A DNA stretch of 13,731 nt from JBAYHN01 sp041666125 (GTDB lineage Bacteria; Patescibacteriota; Gracilibacteria; UBA1369; UM-FILTER-53-11), in assembly GCA_041666125.1 (NCBI GenBank), contig JBAYHN010000035.1, positions 1-13,731 of the forward strand, in the 5' to 3' direction. How positions within the stretch are numbered: position 1 is the first letter of the stretch; every line of letters begins with the position of its first letter. The notes below the pieces were generated by a model, which searched no databases, had not been told where the DNA came from, and was given only the letters and a program-made list of their open reading frames with translations. Position numbers and translations under genes: made by a program. Positions 1-5,622 of the stretch are shown here, one piece after another.

Positions 1-1074
1 AAACAGGAAATGCAGATGAGTAATATGGGGCCTGGTGCGCCGGCTAACACGAACGTAGTTGGAGTTGGCGGTGGAATAATGGACCAGGCAGATGCAGCAA
101 AAAAAGCGGATGAAGCGGCAGCGGCCGCCGCAAACGGTGGGCGGGCGGGGCAGGGTGGTGGCGCCGCAGGACAGTTTGGCAATCAGGGAATAGCCGGGGA
201 CGGAACCGAAGAAAACGGAATAATTTGTCCAACAAATTCAGCTTTTAACGATGCGGTTTCACGCGTTAGAGAAGAGCAAAAGAAGGCTGGCGCACAAAAT
301 GGCGGTGGCGCCGGCGGAAATGCAGGTGGAAATGGAAATGGCGCAGGTGCGGCAGGCGGCGCAGACGCATCTTCAGCCGACATAAAAAAAGACGCGAACG
401 GCAATGTTATTCCGGAAGCTCCGGGTAATTTTGCTCGTCCACGCCCATGTGACGGAATTGTTTGCATCAAATATGAAGCGGTATATAAAACAGACAGTTC
501 ATATATCGCAAACGCGAATTGCATCGCATGTCATTTTGAAAAAATCAATGACGCATTCAAAAAAACGCTTTCTCATAACCTTGTTCCTTCCAAAGCGACA
601 GGAAATTTTATGGAAGGTCCAAAGTGCAAACGCTCGCTATTTAATTTAAAACAGAATTTTATTTTGATTCCAAATCCAATAATGACGCCCCCAAACGACG
701 ACATAATTGTTAAAGGTGATTTTGTTAAAAATCTGCAAAAATTTTACGAAAAATATTTTGATAGACCCGAAAAAACTGTGTCCGAGCAAGTGCTCGATCG
801 CGCGTCCGGAAGCCAAACAACGCAAATCGCCGACGTTTTTCAGCAGATTGCTCAAGAAGTGGAAGCCCAAAAAGAGGAAGCGTTAAAATTTGCAGATACA
901 ACGAATCTTGTAAATGACGCGGCGGCTGTAAATTCTCAATATCGCGTTTTAATGCAGGAATTGGACACTATGAATTCCTACTTCGAAGCTTATCGCAAAA
1001 TGTTCGAAGGCATTGCCTCCGGTGGCGCCGATTCGCCATGTAAAGTATTACAAGGTTTATCAACATGTTCATGA
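1..1074 (+). CDS. Gly/Ala-rich, cysteine-containing protein of unknown function, 5' end probably outside window
   Basis: No family is recognised. The reading frame is open to the left edge, so the gene probably begins upstream. An internal start at ATG 16, with AGGA at 5-8 seven bases before it, cannot be excluded, but it would leave the protein without a signal peptide. Counting from ATG 10, residues 1-120 are low complexity, with Gly/Ala/Asn-rich runs at about 40-65 and 98-120. Residues 140-354 look folded. There are eight cysteines (73, 147, 152, 171, 174, 206, 344, 353), an even number that would suit disulfides in an exported protein. A helical, Gln/Glu-rich segment lies at about 255-335. 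The stop overlaps the next gene's start as ATGA, so the two are probably co-translated. Export and disulfides are inferred, because the N-terminus is not in the window. Confidence 0.75.
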   Translation, partial: KQEMQMSNMGPGAPANTNVVGVGGGIMDQADAAKKADEAAAAAANGGRAGQGGGAAGQFGNQGIAGDGTEENGIICPTNSAFNDAVSRVREEQKKAGAQNGGGAGGNAGGNGNGAGAAGGADASSADIKKDANGNVIPEAPGNFARPRPCDGIVCIKYEAVYKTDSSYIANANCIACHFEKINDAFKKTLSHNLVPSKATGNFMEGPKCKRSLFNLKQNFILIPNPIMTPPNDDIIVKGDFVKNLQKFYEKYFDRPEKTVSEQVLDRASGSQTTQIADVFQQIAQEVEAQKEEALKFADTTNLVNDAAAVNSQYRVLMQELDTMNSYFEAYRKMFEGIASGGADSPCKVLQGLSTCS

Positions 1075-2273
1075 AAAAAATCCTCACAACAATTTGTTTA
1101 ACAATTTTAATCCAGATTTTGCTGGCGGCCCCGGCAAGGGCTCAGGCAATAGAGAATTTGGAATTCTTTGGTGCGGAAGTTCCGCCTGCAATAGGCACGG
1201 ATACCGGTAGAAATATGGCGGCATGTGTTGCCGGGCTTCGCACATTTTTGTCTGCTGCGGTGGGTTATGAAGATTTTAAAGATTATGTTCGTGATTTTTA
1301 TATTGGATTCCGCTGGCCGATGTATTACGCCGATATTGCAAGTGTGGAAAACCGCGTAAATCGCACTCGTTATGCGATAGTTTCTTCATTTTTGAAATGC
1401 GAAATAAACAGCATGAAAGCTTTGAGTGCTCAATATTATAAACTCGAAGCCGAACTTTATTTCGTGCGCCATTTTGTAGATACCAGTGGAGGCGCACCAC
1501 GCAATCGCGCAGAATCTCCAAGCGATAGGCAGAATTTTATAAATCAAATGACGGACTACTTTATATTGCGCAAACAAAGCGAAGATAAAGAGCAAGACAG
1601 GGCTCTATTTAGCGGATATTTCGATGTATTTGCCGCCAAATATTCGAACAGATCAAGAATGTATATTGGTTTTGGAGAAGATCCCGTTTGGGTGGCACTC
1701 GCCGACAAGGTTGATCAATTAATAGAAACATTTAAGGGATTTTCCAAGTTAGGGAATGAACTTGGAAGTTTGGCCACGGAAACCGGCGAGCTGGGAGTGG
1801 CAATAAAAGACAGAGCTGTGGCAATTTATAATTCGCCATTAACTTCGCTTGTTGGAATATCCGTCAATGCAAGCGAACGACTGTCATTTTGCCCTGCAAC
1901 AGGCAGTTCAAACGAATGTGCGCAGCTTATAAATTCAGTGGCCGCAGTTTTTGCGCCAAAAAAGCCCGGCGAAAAATTAACTTTTGATCAAGTTCAACAG
2001 GCAATCGACAGCATGGACAGCGCGAAGGTGGAGCAGGAGAGCATGAGTGCGGCGCTTATAAAATATGAAGTAATGTATGGCCAAGTGAATGGCGACGGAG
2101 TGGAGGCGCTAATGGGGAAAATGGATAAATTCTTGGCAATTTTGAGCACAGATCGCGCGGCGGACCCGGCTTCCAAAGACGCGGAGCGAGCAGAGCCGGT
2201 AAAAGGAAGCCTTCCTGTACTGGAAAAAGTCGTGCGTTGCGCAGAAGCCGTGCAAAACAACGTGTGTAAATAA
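1071..2273 (+). CDS. Secreted cysteine-containing protein of unknown function
   Basis: No family is recognised. The N-terminus is a classic Sec signal peptide: MKK, a hydrophobic core of about 15 residues (ICLTILIQILLAA), then a cleavage site near PARA-QA. I chose ATG 1071 over the in-frame ATG 1065 because it gives the MKK start and a 4-base ATGA overlap with the previous stop; starting at 1065 adds only two residues. The mature part of about 375 residues is largely helical and rich in Tyr, Arg and Glu early on. It has six cysteines after cleavage: one in MAACVAG, one in FLKCEI, a pair in FCPATGSSNEC, and a terminal pair spaced C-x8-C with one residue before the stop. The upstream protein ends with the same spacing. 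The final location (periplasmic or surface) is inferred. Function is unknown, but the tandem arrangement suggests the two products work together. Confidence 0.85.
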   Translation: MKKILTTICLTILIQILLAAPARAQAIENLEFFGAEVPPAIGTDTGRNMAACVAGLRTFLSAAVGYEDFKDYVRDFYIGFRWPMYYADIASVENRVNRTRYAIVSSFLKCEINSMKALSAQYYKLEAELYFVRHFVDTSGGAPRNRAESPSDRQNFINQMTDYFILRKQSEDKEQDRALFSGYFDVFAAKYSNRSRMYIGFGEDPVWVALADKVDQLIETFKGFSKLGNELGSLATETGELGVAIKDRAVAIYNSPLTSLVGISVNASERLSFCPATGSSNECAQLINSVAAVFAPKKPGEKLTFDQVQQAIDSMDSAKVEQESMSAALIKYEVMYGQVNGDGVEALMGKMDKFLAILSTDRAADPASKDAERAEPVKGSLPVLEKVVRCAEAVQNNVCK

Positions 2274-2301
2274 AGATTGTAGCCTAAATCCCACCTGGAG
2301 A

Positions 2302-2330
2302 TTGCCCGGATGGTAATTTTGTGTTATCAT
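2302..2330 (+). promoter_or_regulatory. Extended -10 promoter (TTGCCC-N17-TATCAT)
   Basis: TTGCCC at 2302-2307 and TATCAT at 2325-2330 are separated by 17 bp. TG at 2322-2323 one base before the -10 makes an extended -10 (TGT-TATCAT). The expected transcription start, about 7 bases downstream, is at roughly 2337, directly at the ATG of the 40-aa ORF at 2338. The mRNA would then be leaderless or nearly so. This is sequence matching by eye and has not been tested. Confidence 0.55.
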
Positions 2331-2337
2331 GTTATGA

Positions 2338-2460
2338 ATGAAAAAAGAAAAACTAATAGAAGATATACAAACAACGCTTAAAAATATTCACAAGTTGGAG
2401 TCTAATTTGCGTGCATTACAAACCAGAAAAGACTTATTAAAACAAACATCTAACAAATAA
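2338..2460 (+). CDS. Small lysine-rich helical protein, 40 aa
   Basis: This short ORF runs from MKKEKLIEDIQTTLKN to KQTSNK and stops with TAA four bases before the ATG of the next gene. It is Lys-rich (about one fifth of residues). Its hydrophobic spacing (L6, I10, L14, I17, L20, L24, L27, L34) suggests one amphipathic helix or a short coiled coil. Support for translation comes from the extended -10 promoter placed so that transcription would begin at this ATG, and from the tight spacing to the downstream gene. There is no Shine-Dalgarno site, as expected for a leaderless start. No family is recognised. It may be a small partner of the coiled-coil protein encoded next, or simply a leader ORF that couples translation. 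Confidence 0.5.
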   Translation: MKKEKLIEDIQTTLKNIHKLESNLRALQTRKDLLKQTSNK

Positions 2461-2464
2461 AAAT

Positions 2465-3223
2465 ATGAGCACACCCGAATCACCAAGAATCGAACAAGAA
2501 AAATTACCCGATTTTTCTGCGGCCAAAGAAGCGGAAACATTACGCACTTTAGAGCCATTTGAATTGCAAGAATCATTATCTCTATATAATGACCAAGAAT
2601 TAGCTCAAGTTTTGGCTGCACTAAAAGGGCAACAGGCCGGGCTGGAGGATAAGGTGGATATTGCTCAAACTGAAATTCAAAGAGAGCTTGAATTAAGAGG
2701 AGTTGAACCTGAACTAGAAATCGATGAAAAAACGGCCGAGATTCTTAAATTGAGTGATGAACTTGATGCGAAGCTAAGAGCGAAAGATAAGAGGGAAGGA
2801 AAGGAGAATTACGGTGACGGAACAAGTGTAATTTCCATAATAACACCAGGCGCTAAACAAGTACTTGCAGTTGAGTGGGACCACGGAACCGAACTTATGA
2901 TTTACCCAAGTGCGGAGCTTACACGTCCAGCAGAGGGAGCCATGCGTTTGCCAGTTGGATCTCATGCATGGAAGACCGGTATTAAGCTGTACCCGGTAGA
3001 TTTTAGACAAGACATATATTTGAAAGGAAACCCTAGGGAATTATCTTACAAAAGAGCAAAAGCTTACGACAATCTTATTGATTTTCATTTCGCCGGCACA
3101 GGTTATTCTTATGGCAAAAAAGATCTATCAAAATTATTTGCAGCATTCGGTTTGCAAGAAGACATGGATTCACGCGACAAATTAAAATTTATTCTGGAAG
3201 TTTTGAATCACCAGATAAAATAA
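2465..3223 (+). CDS. Cytoplasmic protein of unknown function with N-terminal coiled coil, 252 aa
   Basis: No family is recognised. There is no signal peptide or membrane segment, so a cytoplasmic location is likely. Residues 1-35 are polar and probably disordered. Residues about 36-110 are strongly helical, Glu/Lys/Leu-rich and heptad-like, and fit a coiled coil or helical hairpin. Residues about 115-252 look like a mixed alpha/beta domain containing VISIITPG, QVLAVEWDHGTELMIYP and a basic-aromatic stretch near 185-215 (YLKGNPRELSYKRAKAYD). The gene lies four bases after the 40-aa ORF and shares its promoter. No ribosome-binding site is visible, so translation probably depends on coupling to that ORF. 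The small zinc-ribbon gene that follows is on the opposite strand and converges, ending 11 bp away. That this is a gene is secure; its function is unknown. Confidence 0.8.
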   Translation: MSTPESPRIEQEKLPDFSAAKEAETLRTLEPFELQESLSLYNDQELAQVLAALKGQQAGLEDKVDIAQTEIQRELELRGVEPELEIDEKTAEILKLSDELDAKLRAKDKREGKENYGDGTSVISIITPGAKQVLAVEWDHGTELMIYPSAELTRPAEGAMRLPVGSHAWKTGIKLYPVDFRQDIYLKGNPRELSYKRAKAYDNLIDFHFAGTGYSYGKKDLSKLFAAFGLQEDMDSRDKLKFILEVLNHQIK

Positions 3224-3234
3224 TAACTTCTCAA

Positions 3235-3432
3235 TTATTGTCGTAGTTTTTTTGCCTTGAGCAGGAACGACATAAAAGTTCCGGCGTATTTTTCTTTAAT
3301 GCCAGCAATATTTACAAGCTGTCTGTCTTTGTTGAATTCTTCCATAAACTGGATGACTGAGGTTTTGCAATAGACGCAAGTGTCCTTTTTGGATGAAATC
3401 GTGTGGCCGCAATTTAAGCAATTAAACAGCAT
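3235..3432 (-). CDS. Small zinc-ribbon protein, 65 aa
   Basis: The product begins MLFNCLNCGHTISSKKDT and has two CxxC knuckles (CLNC at residues 5-8 and CVYC at about 19-22) ten residues apart. That is the layout of a minimal zinc ribbon holding one structural Zn. The rest (about residues 25-65) is a basic, helical tail ending in LLKAKKLRQ. The frame is open further upstream to 3510, but that part is an off-frame reading of the helix-turn-helix gene. ATG 3432 lies one base after the TAA of that gene (TAA-A-ATG), which points to translational coupling in one two-gene unit. Zinc ribbons of this size often bind nucleic acid or protein partners; here, action together with the HTH protein is inferred. 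No specific family is recognised. Confidence 0.75.
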   Translation of the reverse strand: MLFNCLNCGHTISSKKDTCVYCKTSVIQFMEEFNKDRQLVNIAGIKEKYAGTFMSFLLKAKKLRQ

Positions 3433-3433
3433 T

Positions 3434-3604
3434 TTACGAGGAGTGTTTATTAAGGAAATCTTCGATTGAGCTTTCGCGAATTCTGTATACTCGTCCGATT
3501 TTGCTGGCACGTAGTTTGCCTGCCTTTATCAGTTTTAAAACAGTGAACGGATGCAGGTGTAGTTCGCGTGCAACTTCTTCCACCGTTAGAACAGGATCAT
3601 TCAT
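3434..3604 (-). CDS. Excisionase/BldC-like small helix-turn-helix DNA-binding protein, 56 aa
   Basis: The protein starts MNDPVLTVEEVARELHLHP and continues FTVLKLIKAGKLRASKIGR, VYRIRESSIEDFLNKHSS. This is the pattern of the HTH_17/excisionase family, a compact MerR-type winged helix. Helix 1 is at about 7-16 (TVEEVAREL), the recognition helix at about 18-28 (HPFTVLKLIKAG), the wing at about 31-42 (LRASKIGRVYRI), and the last helix at 44-53. It is a bare DNA-binding domain with no effector domain, about the size of BldC. An in-frame TAA at 3617-3619 limits the upstream extension, and 3604 is the only ATG available. No Shine-Dalgarno is visible. It is followed after one base by the zinc-ribbon gene, and its upstream side is entirely the 10-bp repeat array, a likely binding target. 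No integrase is nearby, so a regulator or DNA-organising role is more likely than a phage excisionase. Confidence 0.8.
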   Translation of the reverse strand: MNDPVLTVEEVARELHLHPFTVLKLIKAGKLRASKIGRVYRIRESSIEDFLNKHSS

Positions 3605-3610
3605 TTGCGA

Positions 3611-3810
3611 GGCAACTTAATTAAACTTTACATAATCCTAGCAAACTATAGTGAACTTTTCAAATGTTTAGTAACTTCTATCTATTTCTATCAAACTTAG
3701 TTTAAGTTAGCAAGGTTATTTTATACTTAAAATCATTATGTCTAATTATAGGCTATTTTAGATGATCTGACTCAATTTGATTAAATTCTATTAAACTTTA
3801 TTAAACGTTT
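3611..3810. repeat. Array of about 20 imperfect 10-bp direct repeats, consensus TTAAACTTTA
   Basis: This is AT-rich intergenic sequence with a 10-bp period starting at 3611, 3621, 3631 and so on to 3801. Counted by hand over 20 units: position 4 is A in 15, position 5 is A in 16, position 7 is T in 17, position 8 is T in 12, position 9 is T in 14, position 10 is A in 14, and position 6 is C or T in 18. The best units are 3621-3630 and 3791-3800, which are identical, and 3801-3810. The core AANTT recurs at 3614, 3624, 3644, 3654, 3694, 3704, 3744, 3774, 3784 and 3794. One short stretch (3661-3680) is shifted by one base. The array begins just upstream of the HTH start codon and ends 25 bp before the -35 of the rightward promoter. 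The period puts every unit on nearly the same face of the helix. Confidence 0.8.
3635..3663 (-). promoter_or_regulatory. Possible promoter of the HTH/zinc-ribbon pair, inside the repeat array
   Basis: On the minus strand, TTGAAA (3663-3658) and TAGGAT (3640-3635) are 17 bp apart and upstream of the HTH start at 3604, giving an expected leader of about 20-25 bases. Both hexamers are only partial matches in an AT-rich region, so this is weak. Whatever the exact position, the promoter must lie within the array, so protein bound there would be expected to affect the pair's own transcription. Confidence 0.3.
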
Positions 3811-3835
3811 TTCGGTCATTCCTCCTTTTCATTCG

Positions 3836-3864
3836 TTGACGAATAGAGCCATTTACATTAAATT
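3836..3864 (+). promoter_or_regulatory. Probable promoter of the DUF1284 gene
   Basis: TTGACG at 3836-3841 is close to the -35 consensus, and TAAATT at 3859-3864, 17 bp later, is a moderate -10. The expected start near 3871 leaves a leader of about 16 bases before ATG 3887 with no Shine-Dalgarno (the leader reads CTCCTTTAATTC). The promoter lies just outside the right end of the 10-bp repeat array. Confidence 0.4.
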
Positions 3865-3886
3865 AACACTCCTTTAATTCACGCAA

Positions 3887-4342
3887 ATGCCTGAAGTAGA
3901 TTTGCGAGCACATCATCTTTTTAGTTTATATACGCAGCTACATTCCCCAAAAATTACAAAATTATTGAAGGGAGTTAAGCTGGCAATTTTGGGTTACAAG
4001 GATCCAAATTTTCCTAATCATTTAATGCGGGTGATAGATAATATAATTGGTGGCACAACGCAAAAAATTAGAATTGTTGATGGTCATGATGCAGTTTGCG
4101 AAAAGTGTCCACAAAAAAGAGAAGGTTATTGCGAAACGGCATATGGAAATCATTCCGCCAATTTTTTATCTTTGGTTGACCAAACTATTGCGGCGAATGC
4201 CGGGTTGGAAATAGGTGCCTCTTATGATGCAACAGAAATTTTAGACAGAATGAAAACAATTAGAGGTGGCCTGCTGCGTACAGCAACTCAAATGCCGAGC
4301 TTAATTGCGCTCGCGAGGTTAATGGATAAAGCAGATAAATAA
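3887..4342 (+). CDS. DUF1284 family protein, 151 aa
   Basis: The N-terminus DLRAHHLFSLY (residues 5-15) and the segment KIRIVDGHDAVCEKCP (60-75) match the DUF1284 pattern: an RxHHL motif near the start, then an I-x-I-V-D-G-x-D-x-x-C-x-x-C block and a further Cys. The candidate metal or Fe-S ligands are Cys71, Cys74 and Cys82, with His9 and His10 possibly contributing. The family is small, soluble and uncharacterised, and a metal-binding role is inferred from these residues. The C-terminal part (about 90-151) is helical and somewhat longer than the usual DUF1284 core. There is no signal peptide. The gene is transcribed away from the repeat array and converges on the MscS gene with only 3 bp between the two stop codons. 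Family assignment is from memory of the motif and fairly confident; the molecular function is unknown. Confidence 0.75.
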   Translation: MPEVDLRAHHLFSLYTQLHSPKITKLLKGVKLAILGYKDPNFPNHLMRVIDNIIGGTTQKIRIVDGHDAVCEKCPQKREGYCETAYGNHSANFLSLVDQTIAANAGLEIGASYDATEILDRMKTIRGGLLRTATQMPSLIALARLMDKADK

Positions 4343-4345
4343 TTT

Positions 4346-5512
4346 TTAGCCGTTGTCGTCTATTTCCGAAAGATCGGCATATTCTAAATTGCCTGGATTT
4401 ACTTGGCCTGCAGGAACCGGAACCGTGGCAACCACTGGAGCCTCCGGCAATACATTTGGCACTACCGGTGCAGTTTGCCCTGCATCGGTAGCAGCAGGCT
4501 GCCCATCCGCAGGAGTAGCCTCAGCTGGAGCACCTGGACTCGCCTCCATAGCTTTGGAAAGTTTTCTTTCTTCTGCCTTTTTCTTCATTTCTTCCATGCG
4601 TTTTTTTACAACTTCAGCCATTTCTTTGTCGGACTGTGCAGTGTCTTGTGATGTTTCTATATGAGTAATGCTATATGGTGCAGCAATTCCGGCGGCATTT
4701 AATTCCTCAAGCATTTGCTGCATAATCTGGCTTTTTACTTTAAACCAGCCATCGCGCGAGCCAACCCAAAACCTCGCAGATAAATCAATCGAAGAATCAC
4801 CATAATTCATAACCATAACAGACGCGGCAGGTTTCTTTAAAATTTTCGGATGTTTTTTTAGCACGCCCATTGCGATTTTTATTGCATATGCAATGTCCGT
4901 GTCATAGGAAATATAAATCGGAACAATAATTCTTCTAACTGCATTTGTTGTGTAGCTTACAACCTGATTTTTGAATATTTCGGAGTTTGGCACGATTACT
5001 TTTGTGCCATCAAATGCCTTTAAAATAGTGGCGCGTGTTTGAATCTCCATTACTTTTCCGGATGTGCTTCCAACTTTAATAAAATCGCCGATAACAAATT
5101 GTCTGCTCACCAAAATCAAAACTCCGGAGAGGAAATTCATAATTAAATCTTGCAATGCAAAACCAACGCCAAATGCAACCGCTGCAAGAATTGTAGTTAG
5201 GTCAATGCCGGCAATTTTTAACGCTATTGTAATGCCAAGAACAAGAGTGCCGAAATATGTGACTCTTCCGGCCAAAACCAAAACTTCTTGATGTTCTTCG
5301 TCCACTTTATCTTCCAGCTTGCCTTCCACTATTCCTTTGGCAATCTTTGCGATAAAAATGGCCAAGATAAAAACGATAAAACCGGCAATCCAACTTGGAA
5401 TTTGAGTTATTAAATACTCAAAAAAACTGGCAATTTTGTCGGAAAGGCTAGAACCAACGTCCTGACCTGCGTCTGCGAGTTTGGTTGCGGCTTGTGCTAT
5501 GTTCAAAAACAT
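4346..5512 (-). CDS. MscS-family mechanosensitive ion channel with Ala/Pro-rich C-terminal tail
   Basis: This is a small-conductance mechanosensitive channel homologue, which opens under membrane tension to release solutes. Three membrane helices are visible at about 40-58, 84-103 and 107-138. The third is the pore helix, Gly/Ala-rich at first (LAAVAFGVGFALQDLIMNFL), running into the beta domain with GDFIKVGSTSGKV (142-153) and the family signature KVIVPNSEIF (171-180). A mixed alpha/beta C-terminal domain follows to about 305. After it come a charged helix (about 310-330, KKRMEEMKKKAEERK) and a tail of about 60 residues rich in Ala, Pro and Val that ends with an acidic stretch (EYADLSEIDDNG). 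This tail is not part of the standard MscS core. At 388 aa the protein is longer than E. coli MscS (286 aa). It has its own strong minus-strand promoter, with the start codon almost at the expected transcription start. Confidence 0.92.
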   Translation of the reverse strand: MFLNIAQAATKLADAGQDVGSSLSDKIASFFEYLITQIPSWIAGFIVFILAIFIAKIAKGIVEGKLEDKVDEEHQEVLVLAGRVTYFGTLVLGITIALKIAGIDLTTILAAVAFGVGFALQDLIMNFLSGVLILVSRQFVIGDFIKVGSTSGKVMEIQTRATILKAFDGTKVIVPNSEIFKNQVVSYTTNAVRRIIVPIYISYDTDIAYAIKIAMGVLKKHPKILKKPAASVMVMNYGDSSIDLSARFWVGSRDGWFKVKSQIMQQMLEELNAAGIAAPYSITHIETSQDTAQSDKEMAEVVKKRMEEMKKKAEERKLSKAMEASPGAPAEATPADGQPAATDAGQTAPVVPNVLPEAPVVATVPVPAGQVNPGNLEYADLSEIDDNG

Positions 5513-5520
5513 ATCTGTTT

Positions 5521-5549
5521 ATTATACCAGAAAAGGGGATACTTGTGAA
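5521..5549 (-). promoter_or_regulatory. Strong extended -10 promoter of the MscS gene (TTCACA-N17-TATAAT)
   Basis: On the minus strand, TTCACA (5549-5544) and a perfect TATAAT (5526-5521) are 17 bp apart, with TGG just before the -10 giving the extended TGn element. The expected transcription start is about 5513-5515 and the ATG begins at 5512, so the transcript should be leaderless or have a leader of only 1-3 bases. No Shine-Dalgarno can fit. Confidence 0.75.
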
Positions 5550-5622
5550 GTTCTATGCGTGTGCCCACTTTTAGGCTATCCTGCGGGTGTGTATCTGTTA
5601 ATTAATCATTAATTTTACCAAT

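Noticed and set aside
44..524. Long minus-strand open frames rich in Pro, Arg and Ala opposite the first gene
   Set aside because: They are by-products of the GC-rich Gly/Ala codons on the plus strand. They have no motif and no sensible start or context.
520..534. CIACH (CxxCH) in the first protein, a c-type heme attachment motif
   Set aside because: It is a single motif in a protein with eight cysteines and no other cytochrome features or neighbouring cytochrome maturation genes. A structural disulfide or metal site is more likely.
3434..3604. HTH protein as a phage excisionase marking a prophage or integrated element
   Set aside because: No integrase, attachment-like repeat, tRNA or phage gene is visible, and base composition does not shift apart from the AT-rich array.
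3605..3886. Repeat array as a CRISPR array
   Set aside because: The repeats are ten bases, contiguous and degenerate, with no spacers, and no cas genes are present.
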